DNA from: Eretmocerus hayati
Taxonomy: Eukaryota > Arthropoda > Insecta > Hymenoptera > Aphelinidae
NCBI GenBank assembly: GCA_029851415.1
Contig: CM056742.1
Location: forward strand, 110,920,246 to 110,984,245
Reading direction: 5' to 3'
Length of the DNA: 64,000 nucleotides
Shown here: piece after piece, positions 36,057-46,484 of the stretch
Position numbering within the stretch: the first letter of the stretch is position 1
Layout: each line of letters begins with the position of its first letter
Program-made: the position numbers and the translations under genes
Notes under the pieces: generated by a model
Told to the model about the DNA's origin: nothing
The model's input: only the letters and a program-made list of their open reading frames with translations
The model's database searches: none

Positions 36057-37150
36057 TTAGTTCAAATGATCAGCCGCGTTTCGGGTTCCGGGTACCTGAG
36101 TCTGCCGTTGTGGTGCTTGTGCCTGGGCCGGGGGTACTTGGGCAGCATGAGAATGGATCTGCGTATAATTCTGCCCGGGATTTGCGAAATTCGGGTAGAT
36201 GTTTGGGCCATTCTGGATTGTATTCTCAAAATTTCGAAAATTATCCCCCGGTGCATTTCCGTCGTGACCCCGCCGCGGCCGAGAATTATTGCGCTGGTAC
36301 CTATTGTCTCTTCCCCTGCCTCTAGAGCCATTTCGATCGACGCGGCGCGTGCTCGGTCTATCGATATATATCTCGCGTTTCTTAAAATCTTCCTCCAATT
36401 TCCAGCAAACCTTAGCGTCATGCTTAGGCAATCCACACCATTGGCAAACCTTCTGATCCTTTGCTTTCTGATAGCATGTATTTTCAGAATGCCCTACTAG
36501 CCGGCAGTAAGTGCATACTACTTGAGAATCTAGAACTCGGACGTTCGCTTGGCTCGGCCCCGCTGCATTCGTTCGCGTTTGGGTTTGTTGTGAGCCTGCG
36601 AGGAGAGGATAATTCCTACGCTGTAGCACCGCCTGTTGAGCTAATCTTATCGCTTCGCGTATGTTGTAGGGGCGATTGTTTTGCACAAGATTCTCGAGTT
36701 CGACCTATACCGATAATGAAACGTGTCGTCGCTGCTTCATCAGCATCTCTCTTGCGTGACTCTATCTCGACCGGAGTGAATTGAGATTTTGCGTCTGCTA
36801 TATTCTTGAACCTAGTTAAGATCCCCTGGATCCTTAACCCGTATGCCTCTATTGTTACATCATTTAATTTTGCACAATCTTTCAATTCCGACATTCTGTC
36901 GTCCAAAGAATCTAGAATTGTCGATTGTTCTTCTAATTCCTGTAGGAATGTACGAGTTGAATATTTGGTCTCGTCGATCTTGAAGGACGGTGGCTTCCTG
37001 TAGGAATGCTTCCACTGATGGGGCTTTTGATACCGATGATGCAAACAGAGATTTTGCTGTGCCTCGCAATTTGTTGTGGATGTGCATTAGGATCCTACGT
37101 TCTGATCCAGGACCCTCCACTTCTACCGTCTCGAGTAGAAAGGAATCATA
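36057..37150 (-). pseudogene. Gag of copy B, truncated, with two CCHC knuckles
   Basis: The nucleocapsid part (36686-36057) has CTYCRLVGHSENTC and CQWCGLPKHDAKVC, two good zinc knuckles, then an Arg/Gly-rich tail. The capsid part reads MHIHNKLRGTAKSLF and APSVEAFLQELEEQST, matching copy A's LKDKAKELF region. A 44-bp insertion with a 14-bp duplication at 36951-37008 shifts the frame inside this part. Beyond 37150 the reading stops at A/T-rich CATATATGGC repeats, so the N-terminal half of gag is absent. Confidence 0.78.
36937..37008. repeat. 44-bp insertion with 14-bp target duplication inside gag
   Basis: TTCCTGTAGGAATG occurs at 36937-36950 and again at 36995-37008. The 44 bases between begin TACGAGTTGAATATTTGG and match, base for base over 43 positions, the outer end of the hairpin arm at 17382-17424. 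The net 58-bp gain breaks the gag frame. Confidence 0.85.
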
Positions 37151-37215
37151 TACGACCATATATGGCCATTTATAATGTGGACATATATGGCCATATATAG
37201 CCATATATGGTTATG
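37150..37215. repeat. CATATATGGC short repeats
   Basis: The ten-base palindromic unit CATATATGG(C) recurs about four times in 65 bases at the point where the copy B gag sequence ends. It may mark the rearrangement that truncated the element. Confidence 0.6.
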
Positions 37216-37342
37216 TATGATTATAAGGTATAAGTGTACCCGATTGGAACCCGCATGTTATCAACTCAATGGGGACAGGCTGGGTGAAGTTTGGAAATGA
37301 TTGCAAATCAATTCGTAAATTAATTGAAGTATAATGACTTGA

Positions 37343-37405
37343 GAATCAAATCCAAAGTATACAAGAATTGGCTACATCAAATCCAAAGTATACAAGATTT
37401 GGCTT
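37343..37405. repeat. 34-bp tandem duplication
   Basis: ATCAAATCCAAAGTATACAA occurs twice, 34 bases apart, each followed by GA(A/T)TTGGCT. The rest of 37405-38050 shows nothing I can assign. Confidence 0.8.
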
Positions 37406-38054
37406 ATAGACTGAGTAATGTAGATGTCAACCCACCGTAAAAATCAGAATAATGAATGAAGGCCGCACGCAGCGGGCAGTGCCTTTTTAAAGGCTCGACA
37501 CCAACGTGTCCCTCCTCCTTGAAGGCGAGAGTCCACGCGCGCAAAATCAGCGATAAGCTCGGCCGCTCATATAAGCGACAAAGAAGCATAATAAGAGCTT
37601 GCAGATGTCGCGTCGCGATCAAAAATACAATACAGTCGAATCTGGACATTTTGTTCAAACTGCCAAAGCTCAAAACTTCGGCAATTTTCGTGCAAGAATT
37701 TCCAGATTCGGAAATCGGCGGAGTTTTTTGCTCAAGAGACTTGAAATATTATTGGCTATTTCAAATCTCTCGCTCTCATGACAACGCCGATGCTAGATGC
37801 TTAGAGGCTTGGGCTAGTTGGTTCAACAGGTGATTGGGCTAGTTAGATCAAAGCATGGCAAACCACGGCTACGAATTTTTAACATTATTTGGAAAGAATT
37901 CGCTAGTGTGATCAATAATACCAGAAAAGGCACGATATTTTGAAGTGTCTCATCACTGATCTCACCACACGCTAGACTCTTCCAATTTTCCACATTTCAA
38001 TACTAATTTCATAATTTCTCCAACAATTTTAACTGAAACTATCTTTGCTAATTT

Positions 38055-38188
38055 TCACATCAAACAAATACAGATATTTCCAACTTAATTTTCAGATTCA
38101 TATTCAAGTACAAATAGGATTTTCACATTACATAAATACAGATATTTTAAACTTAATTTTCAGATTCATATTCCAGTACAAATAAAAT
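38055..38188. repeat. 67-bp tandem duplication
   Basis: Two adjacent copies of an A/T-rich unit containing AAATACAGATATTT and CTTAATTTTCAGATTCATAT, with few differences. It lies just before an unassigned 134-codon frame (38216-38620), which I do not recognise. Confidence 0.8.
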
Positions 38189-38625
38189 GCTTAATTTAAA
38201 CAATAGTTATAAATTATGATGGACAATGCTAATATTTTAAAGCAGCACTTTTCCACTCATTTCTTCACTCACACAATTACAATTTTCCAGCTATACCTAA
38301 CTGGCCTCGCACGTGCGCGCAAAGGGGTGAATCACTCTATGATCCGGCACTTTCTCTCATTCTGTCATTCGCAAACCAAGATTTCGATACTCGCTTGGAT
38401 ATCGCATACTGGTAACAATAATCCTACTTATCCGTCACACAATTTTCGTGGAATATATCAATTGACCTGCCCCGATATAGCTTTAGAAATTCAACCCATA
38501 GCCGTCGCTATTCGACATCCACTCATATACATCCGTTTTCGGTTGATTTTACTTACGTACAAATATCAAGTTGCGATAAATGCGTGGCAAATACTTCTTA
38601 ACATTGGTATGAAAAATTGACATTA

Positions 38626-38702
38626 GGCAGGCTCGAACCCACGGCCGAGCCGGGGCGATCGATTTCAAAGCGGGCATCATATCCACTACGCTAAGGATGA
38701 CG
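38626..38702 (-). other. tRNA-like segment (SINE head or tRNA relic)
   Basis: The minus strand reads TTAGCGTAGTGGATATGAT (A-box-like), then CGCTTTGAAATCG, then CGTGGGTTCGAGCCTGC (B box). The anticodon and T stems pair poorly, so this is not a working tRNA gene. A second segment of the same style and orientation is at 45887-45953. Confidence 0.45.
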
Positions 38703-39053
38703 TTACATTCCATACACAAATTCCTTACTCAAGCCATGCTTGAATAGCACGGCACAGCATCAAGAAGATGCTGCCTCTCTCAGCAATGCGCGCGCAATCC
38801 GCGAGGCTATACACACCGATCTCTCGTTGCACGCATCTCGCATCTCTCTCGCACCCACGCGCGAAGGGCCAAACGTTCTATATATACTCTCTCTCGCGAG
38901 AAGCAGCTGAGCGGCTCTATCTCTATGCGGCGCATGATGGTTTGCCGTGCGACGGCTCGAGAAATAATTTTGAGTCCGTAACACCGCATTTGCCAATCTC
39001 ACCACTGGGTACTCGTTGACCTTCGCGCAATTTTTTCGCGTAATGTTCGTTAA

Positions 39054-39439
39054 GGCGATGCGGTCACCGTGCACGCTGAACTTTGTTCACAGAACTCTCA
39101 AAATCTTTTCCATTATGGGCTAAACGACGAGTTATCCAGGCTTTATTATCATTTAACTTGGCCTGGATAACTCTTCGTTTGGCCCAAATCGGATTAGATT
39201 TTGAGAGTTTTGTGAACGAAAATGTACCAATTTGTAGGTTAGAAAGTACCCGCGGGCAAGTTATTCTCGTTTATTAGTGATAGCCTTGTGATGGGTGACA
39301 AATAATGAGTTGTCCACCACATTTCAGATGATAATACGTAATGGACAAATCGTCTCCAACTTCGTTTCGAGAAAATTTTTTGATTTACATCAAAATAAGA
39401 TATAAAATAATTTCCGGGTTGCACGGTGACCGCATCGCC
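39054..39439. mobile_element. 386-bp element with 20-bp inverted repeats and TTAA flanks
   Basis: GGCGATGCGGTCACCGTGCA is found at 39054 and, as exact reverse complement, ending at 39439. TTAA lies directly outside both ends (39050-39053, 39440-39443), the target of piggyBac- and Kolobok-type transposases. Inside is a second inverted repeat (about 39088-39215: AACTCTCAAAATC ... GATTTTGAGAGTT, with GAGTTATCCAGGC paired to GCCTGGATAACTC). It is non-autonomous. Confidence 0.85.
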
Positions 39440-39954
39440 TTAAGTAGAAATATGAAAAAATAAGTGGCTCAGGTCCACCCTCATTCATTTCTGCGTTCCC
39501 CAGATAACTTATAGTGGTTTTTCCATTCTCCATGTTTGAAAAGCTAAAGAATTATCGAGAAATTTGCGTTCAGTAATACCGGTGCCAAATTTTTTGGGTC
39601 AAACCAATCTCAACGTACTTCGACGCATTCGGTTTTTTGTCGCAAGACTTCCAAAATACGCTTTTCAAAAATGCAAGAGTCCGATCTGGAGCTACTTTAT
39701 GTGCAAAACACGGAGATGATTCGGTGAACGAGAAGGCTAACATCGGAGTATACTCAACACGTCTCCCTATGGTTATCTCGAAAATGCGTGTAGTACGACT
39801 CACCACTTTCCACCACTCAGAACGTGTTCATCGTGGCGAAATAGGTCAGGAAGAGTGTTTTAGATTGGCGAAAAGCTTCGAATGTGATACCACGGTGGTG
39901 AAAATGGATGAAAATGGTTTTGTGCACTTCATCGCCGATTGACATTGTTTTAGA

Positions 39955-40170
39955 TGATGGGGGCAAGTTGGATACACACTTCTGCAAAATCTCAAAAATC
40001 ACTTTTTGGGAAAATTGTGATAGCTCGGCTGTTTGGTCAAATAGACGTACTTCAACTCATTTTAAAGGTCTTGAGATGAGCTTTGAAATGAGCTAAAGTT
40101 GAAGAAATTGAAGTAGACTAGGGTTGTTGAGAAAATCCTTTAAAGGGGGCAAGCTGGGTACACTTACCTC
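39955..40170. repeat. Satellite-like unit, about 190 bp, two partial copies
   Basis: GGGGGCAAGTTGGATACAC at 39957 and GGGGGCAAGCTGGGTACAC at 40145 begin repeats about 187 bases apart. The same unit, in reverse orientation and with a similar spacing of about 196 bases, is found at 63752-63990. Shared internal words include CAAAATGAG-type runs and GTTGTTGAGAAAAT. Confidence 0.65.
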
Positions 40171-41131
40171 GCGTGATTATGAAAGTATAACGACTCTATT
40201 CAATAGCTGGCTAGGGCGATTGAACGTGGCAAAAGGCTCACTTTGATCGGATTCGAAAGTAGGATATTAGCCCGGTCTCTGCGAGGGTCTCCAGTAGACC
40301 TTTTGTTGGTCCGTTGGAAATAGCGAGGTGACTGCACCAATGTGGAGATGGTATGTTCCTCAAAATTTTCGGCCCAAGGTGGACATTGTGCTTTTGTTCA
40401 AAGCGGAGCTATGCGTTTCTTAAATAATTAATTTCCGGTGTATGTCCCTCGTGCTCTAGTGCCAGGGTGCTCATTCGAAAACTTCTTCAATGCACTGAAA
40501 AGTTTTTGTTGGTTCGCTATTCTGTAAAAATGGGCTCAAATCTATACTGGAATCTGAATAAATCAGCACCTCGGCCCAAGCACGGATCTTTCGCACCTGG
40601 GCACACTGAGTGCCCAGTCCGAGATTATACCACGCTCTGTCCGAGGTGCTGGTTTACCCAAAATCCAGGATGAATTTGTGCCCGTTTGTCCAGAGCAGAA
40701 AACTTCACTAAAAACTTTCCAGTGTGTGAATTTTTACTTTTCACCGCAGATCTGGGGTCGGCACTTGGGTTTCCGTGAAGTTTCACATATGAGAAGGTAT
40801 TTTGGAGAGCTTTTGTAAATCATTGAATAGCTGGTAAGAGAGGGAACGAGGAAAAATGATCAAAAACGAGGTTTTCTTGGCAAATATGACCATTTTTCGG
40901 CTCAAACGTGTTGGGACCAGTGGAATTTTCAGTATTTTCGACATCTTTTTTTGAAAAATGTCGGCTCGTGACGGCACGGTTGAAAATTTTTTTTCGGTGT
41001 ATATAGAAGTGGGTTTCTCATTCTTTGGTCATAAAGAAACGATCTAGGGAGCGCTCGTAAGAGTAAAAAAAGCTGAAAAATGAGGGACACTGTAGTGAAC
41101 ATTCCTTGGCATTCTTTTTCTTTGCGATGTA
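40171..41131. other. Unassigned interval with a nested hairpin
   Basis: At 40563-40574 TCAGCACCTCGG pairs with CCGAGGTGCTGG at 40641-40652, and inside it CTGGGCAC pairs with GTGCCCAG (about 40597-40618). Outside this I see no gene or repeat. Confidence 0.5.
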
Positions 41132-41240
41132 CACTCGGCGTCAATGAATGTTTTCCAGAACACGCAACCCACCCGTACATTTCTAATCTAGGGTCGCGTG
41201 TTCTTTCAGTGTTCTGGAAAGTATTCATTGACGCCGAGTG
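41132..41240. mobile_element. 109-bp hairpin MITE with TA flanks
   Basis: CACTCGGCGTCAATGAATG and its reverse complement form the ends, extending to about 35 bp each with TTTCCAGAACAC as the inner part, and TA borders both sides (41130-41131, 41241-41242). Its CACTC start resembles the ends of the 2.2-kb element at 60382-62542. Confidence 0.75.
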
Positions 41241-41388
41241 TACCACGTGTTGAGTGATGTTATGTTTTGGAATGCCATATGCTCTTGTTATTGTTTTGGG
41301 GCTTAGCCAATCTTCTTTTATAGATTATCCAGCCTCAGAATTTACAATGAAAACTCGTGATCGAGTGGAAATGTCCATTGATCGGCTT

Positions 41389-44016
41389 GTTGGACTCTTA
41401 TACCTCGCAGTACAAGAGTCCAACGATGCGTGGAAAACTGCGTGGTAGTTCATGCGATCAAAATTCTCTAATGTAGATCAGAATTTGCACAATCCCGCAT
41501 TCAAACCTCTTAGACAATAGTAATGCCTAGCAGATTCAGGTGATGGATTTTAATTTTAGACATTTGATCACCCAAATTCTGACTGCAAAGTTTGAGAAAA
41601 TTTTGTATCATAGGGGCCACCCACAAAAGACTTCCGCACTTGAGGGGGGGCGGTATCGCAATTGTGACACTTTAGGACGTCGGGGAGGGGGGGGGGGGGT
41701 CGATGCATTGTGACGTGCTATGAAAGTTATCCATACTTTAGGATTGTTGTCGATTCTCGGTCAAGTTTTGATATCAATCACCAGTGGTAATATTTCAAAT
41801 TTGGCGCGAATATCACGATTCGACTATGTGAAGGCAGCTTGAGGCAAGATTCAAGCTTTGTGCGCTCCTGTATTGCCTCGTTTGATTACAAACACGGTGA
41901 ATCGCATACCCGAGTTTGTGAGAGTTGTAACGATCGTCTGAATATATTATTTTGAATTTCACTTAATCAGATGAGTTTCTCGATAAATATGTTTAAGATT
42001 GAACTGATTTTTTCCATATTGAAAAATTTCTTCTCTTTGTGTATGTTGTTAAATTTTTAAATGACTTGACGAGAACAGAATTTTATCATCAGCTAATTAA
42101 GCATTGTGGATGAATTATGCCTTCCTGTCTTCTTTTCCAAAGATATATGTTATATATATGCAAATACTCTGAGGAAATTATTGAACTCATCGTTCTAATC
42201 ATGTATCTCGTGAATTGTCAGTGTACAAGCGTTTGAATACCCAGATATTATTCAAATCAAAATTCTCACCAGAAAAGGGGGGGGTAGATGAAATCTGTGA
42301 CATCTTTTTAGGGGGAGGGGGGGGGGGGTCGAATGATATGTGACACGGTGTGACAAAGGGGGGGGGGGGGTTCAAAATCCATCAAAAACCTGCGGACGTC
42401 TTTTGTGGACGGCCCCTAGGCAGCGGTAATGCCAAGCGGATTCGGATACTGCTTTTAGGTTCTCAACATTTTCTCAACCAAAATCTGAACAGGAAGGCCG
42501 GAACAAGTTTGCATCATGGATAGACAGATAATAGACAGGGTCAGAACAGTATCTCATAATAGAGACGTGGATAAATACACGAAGAATTGTAGATTCGACT
42601 GTTCAGTTATGAGCTCAAAGTTCTTGAAAGTGGTTGAGTTCTTGGAAAATTCCATATACGAACCTTTCAAAAATTGGTGATACCAAGCAGATTCGAGTTC
42701 TGCTGTTTGAGTTTCAAAGTTCTGTTAGCTTAAATTTGAACACAAAGTTTGGGAAAGTTTGCATTAAAGGTGCATAGTAAACACGAATTGAACCGGTACC
42801 CAGTAGCTGGGAGATGCAAAAATGTTTGAAAAGAATTTTAGCTTTGATTGCTCATCTATGAGATCAAATTTCTAAAGAATGGGTGGGTTTTGCGTGAATT
42901 CCAAACGTGACTCTACTAGAGAATGGTATCAACAAGCAGATTCGATTTTACATTTGATTATGGAAGTCCTGTCAGCTAGAATATGACTAAAAAGTCTGAG
43001 ATGAGTTAGCATCACAATGAATGGTGAAATCTAGTCGCAACAGTAACCCGTACCTGGTGAGTAGACAATTATTTGTAGATTATGATTCTGACGGCCTCGC
43101 AATGAGATCTCTATTTTCAGAGGGGCGCAAAGGTTTTTGAAGAATTCCACACGTAAACCTATCGAGAATCGTCATGTTATATCCGAGTGCGGAATTCGAG
43201 GAGAGCTCACTCACTTACAAAAATTTTGATATCATGGTTTAATCATTCATACCCACGATTTTTCAAACATTTTTGCATCTCCCAGCTATCGGATACTGGT
43301 TCAATTCTTCATAATTTTAGCTTCAATGCGAATTTTTACGAACTTCGTAATCAAATTTAAACTGATAGAACATTTAGACTCAGACAGCAAAACTCAAATC
43401 TGCTCGGTAGCACCAATTTCTGAGAGGTTCGTGTATGGAATTTTCCAAGAACTTGACCACCTTCGAGAATTTTGATCGCATAACTGAACAGTCGAAGCCA
43501 TAATTTTTCGTGCAATTATTCATTGAGATACGGTTCTGACTCGTGCCTATTATCTGTATACTTCCTGTTCAGATTCTGGTTGAGGAAAAGTTGGGAACTC
43601 ATAAGCAGTATTCGAATCTGCTTAGCATTTCTAATTTTTAGTAGGTTCACCTTTGTAAATTTCGAAAGACCCACCCACTTCATAGAATTTTGATCTCGTG
43701 AGGAAGCAGTCAAAGCTACAATTTTTCATATTCTCTCCCTTCTCCAGCTACGAGATATCCATCTAACTCGTGCCCATAATCTCTGTACCACCTACGATAA
43801 AAAGTTTTCTCAAACTTTGTAACCGAAATTTGGGCGATGAAATGTCTAAAGTAAATAAGCACCACCCGAATCTGTTAGGCATTCCTATTGTTTAAGCGGT
43901 TCACATCCGGGATGAATCAAATTTAGATCTACATTAGAGAATTTTGATCGCATGACTACTGGACATTTTTTCTACGCATTATTGGACTCTTGTACTGCAG
44001 GGTACAAGAGTCCAAT
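41389..44016. repeat. Mirror-symmetric tandem array ending in hairpins
   Basis: Two arms (41389 to about 43050 and about 43060 to 44016) are reverse complements of each other, apart from an 804-bp insertion in the left arm. Each arm holds about four diverged units of 225-260 bp marked by AGCAGATTCG-like words (left at about 41530, 42430, 42690, 42935; right, inverted, at about 43170, 43395, 43635, 43870). Both outer ends are themselves hairpins: GTTGGACTCTT/AAGAGTCCAAC at 41389-41424 and ATTGGACTCTTGTAC/GTACAAGAGTCCAAT at 43981-44016. No protein is encoded. Confidence 0.75.
41613..42416. mobile_element. 804-bp element with G-rich tracts, TA flanks
   Basis: The left end GGGGCCACCCACAAAAGACT and the reverse complement of the right end, GGGGCCGTCCACAAAAGACG, are terminal inverted repeats bordered by TA (41611-41612, 42417-42418). 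It sits in unit 1 of the mirror array and explains why the left arm is longer. The plus strand has long G runs just inside both ends (about 41645-41700 and 42310-42370). It codes for no transposase. Confidence 0.8.
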
Positions 44017-44429
44017 GTAAATACGCAAATAAGAGTTGAAAGATCTTTCCAAGATAAACAGAAGAGTGTTTTTGTAAAATTTTCATCAAGCGCACCATTT
44101 TCGCGGCGAGTTAAACGCCGAGGCAGGTTCGGGACAACTGGTACCACTTGACCGCAGGTTGAGATCTCTCTTATTTTCAAATAAAATGTATCCAGTAACT
44201 ATGTGATAGGATGTTCCACATCTTCAAGTGAAGGGGATGCCTCCGCTGGCTGATAGTCTGGTTGAGTGATTGATCTTGCTATATTTCCATTGCCTAAAGT
44301 TAGACTGGAGATTATGAAATAGTTCTTAGATTGAAAATTTGAATGTATTGTCCAAGTTCAGAATGTTCTGAATTTTATTTGTAGAATATTGGCAAATTTC
44401 TCATCTTGATGTATTTCAATTGTCAAATA

Positions 44430-45345
44430 CAGTTTACATAAGTACACAGCCAAAATTGGCAAAACTAATCACCATAATCCCTCATCTGAATCAAGAAACT
44501 AGTTCAAGGAAATTGAGAAGTCGAGTCTCAGTTTTCTTCTTTTGGATCTAAGAGAACAGTAGCTAGTATGCAACTTTTGGCTACGTACTTATGTAGGCTA
44601 TTCTGAACATTCAGATGGCACTCATCTTAATGACACTTTTGAAAAGACCAATATTAGGAATTCCAACATTCAACTCATACACAAGTACGCAGTCAAAAGT
44701 CCCCTCATCCAAACCCAAAAACTGGTTAAGGCAATTAAGTAGCCGGGTCTCAGTTTTCTCCTTTTGGATGAGAGGCAACGGTTACTAGTTTGCTACTTGT
44801 GGCTGCGCACTCATGTAGACTATTTTCAACATTTTAAAGACACTTTGGATAAGACTATGCTGAATTCCAACATTCAACTCATCACACATAAGTATGCAGA
44901 CAACAGTGGCAAACCAATCACTGTAACCTCTTATCCAAACCCAAAAACTTGTTTAAACTGGTTTGCGACAATTGAGATGCCGGACCTCAGTTTCCTTCTT
45001 TTGGAGGTGAGATAACGTTCACTAGTTTGCAACTTCTCGCTGCGTACTCTAGTAGACTATACAACAGTTAGAATACATTCATCATGATGACACTTTTGAT
45101 AAGACTATGAGGAATTCTAAGATTCAACTCATCATATACAAGTACGCAGCCAAAAGTGTCAAACTAATTACTGTAACCTTTCATCCAAACCCCAAAACTG
45201 GTTCAAGACAATTGAGTAGCTGCAGGTCTCAGTTTTCTCCTTTTGGATGTGAGGTTACAATTACTAGTTTGCAACTTTTGGCTACGCACTCATGAAGAGT
45301 ATTTGCAATATTTAGAGTGACACTCTTGATAAGACTATGAGAAAT
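44430..45345. repeat. Tandem array of hairpin units, about 210-245 bp each
   Basis: Four diverged units are marked by AAGTACGCAGCCAAAAGT-like words at about 44441, 44680, 44887 and 45128. Each unit also contains the same word in reverse complement (GCAACTTTTGGCTACGCACT), so every unit can fold on itself. Open frames over it (for example 44764-45015) are a by-product of the repeat. Confidence 0.78.
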
Positions 45346-45393
45346 TCCAACATTCAACTAATGAACTGGACAATTCAGTCCAGAATTCCCGGC

Positions 45394-45513
45394 TGAAAAT
45401 GGTCGCGCGACATTCGCGCGATAGTAGCGTGCCTCGTGACGCTACCGTGAGGCGACCGGGCGCGCTATGGTCGCGCGACGAGAGTGTAGCCTCACTGTAG
45501 CGCGACGAGATCT
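45394..45513. repeat. GC-rich cluster of short hairpins
   Basis: Words such as GTCGCGCGAC and GTAGCGT...ACGCTAC repeat in both orientations. A partial counterpart (GTGAGGCTACCGTCACGCTAC) lies at about 45710, so this may be the eroded end of an inverted-repeat element. Confidence 0.4.
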
Positions 45514-45886
45514 ATTATGAAAATGAAGTGATCATCATTGTACAGGGTATAATGGGTATTGGCAGAGGAGTCAAGTGATGAATATGGCGCTTGCGGATTG
45601 TGATTCACATTACGCACAGAGTTTATCCATGAAGATGCCTCAGTTCGGATGTTAATTAATTCGCATCTGTTTCCAATTCGGACTCGTCGCATCACAGTGG
45701 CGTGCTCGTGAGGCTACCGTCACGCTACAACCGCCCGACACAAAAAGAGCAACATATTTAAATAAACTCTTTGCTCGATTGAAACGGCATTCATAGGATG
45801 GATTAAAAATGCATTAAGAATGCAAAAAAATTAAAAAAAAACACATTCAAATCATTATCAGTGATTTTCCAACTTTGAAATTTTCG

Positions 45887-45953
45887 GCCGGCACTTGGGC
45901 ACGAACCCACGACCTTACGATCCAAAGTCTGATACACTAACCTCGCGGCCGAC
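45887..45953 (-). other. tRNA-like segment (SINE head or tRNA relic)
   Basis: The minus strand begins GTCGGCCGCGAGGTTAGTG and ends TCGTGGGTTCGTGCC ... GCCGGC. The outer six bases pair (one G-T), and A and B boxes are recognisable, but the T stem is poor and the length is only 67. I read it as a pol III-type relic. Confidence 0.45.
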
Positions 45954-45979
45954 GAAGCGTGTTACGCGGGGTGTCATAA

Positions 45980-46132
45980 ATGGCTTACTTGAAGTTGAGG
46001 TTGTCGTTCTGCAGTATATAGCGTTTTCCTACCTATTCGCTCATCCAATGATGATCGTTCATGTTTTCTAACGCAAATATTGACCAGTTGGTAATATGCT
46101 ATATACGACAACCTCAACTTCAAGTAAGCCAT
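45980..46132. mobile_element. 153-bp hairpin MITE
   Basis: ATGGCTTACTTGAAGTTGAG (45980) is repeated as exact reverse complement ending at 46132, giving arms of about 28 bp that continue with partial pairing around TATATAGC. No coding capacity. It lies 200 bp upstream of the young LTR element. Confidence 0.75.
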
Positions 46133-46328
46133 GATGTGCACACTCATGAGTGATCTGACACTTTCAGACACTTTTGGTTAAGATTTGACTCAATCTGTTG
46201 TCAATTCACTCATGAACACATATTCTCTCACAAATATATGTTAATGTATCCAGTGTAAGGCTGATCATTCAAACACTGATTATCACTCCATTTCATATTT
46301 CATGCAGTAAATAAACTATAGCTACATG

Positions 46329-46446
46329 TGTGACGGATGAGTAATATCCGTCCTGCCTCTCTCCTGGGCCAAGTAATACAATTTATAATCTAATCACAAA
46401 GTTATTGTTTCAGCAAGAGCCGAGCGAAGGAGAGGACATTTTTAAG

Positions 46447-46484
<38 letters not shown>

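Larger units (their letters stand above)
27806..37150 (-). mobile_element. Decayed errantivirus-like Ty3/gypsy element with envelope, copy B
   Basis: On the minus strand the order is gag (37150-36057), protease (35859-35518), RT (35473-33892), RNase H (33898-33533), a long linker with an OTU-like domain (33106-31464), integrase (31560-30082) and an envelope of the insect errantivirus/baculovirus F type (29810-27806). Gag starts abruptly at 37150 in the middle of the capsid region, so the copy is 5'-truncated or rearranged, and no LTR pair was found. At least six frame changes separate the domains, so it is not functional. Old endogenous viral-type sequence. Confidence 0.85.

Noticed and set aside
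39637..39942. 101-codon frame as a gene
   Set aside because: No recognisable domain, and it directly abuts satellite-like repeats; it may simply be unbroken by chance.
44085..44170. tRNA-like or 5S-like sequence near GGTTCGGGAC
   Set aside because: No A box or stems could be paired around the single B-box-like word.
41389..45345. CRISPR-like array
   Set aside because: Units are long, diverged, partly inverted and without unique spacers of uniform size, and the genome is eukaryotic.
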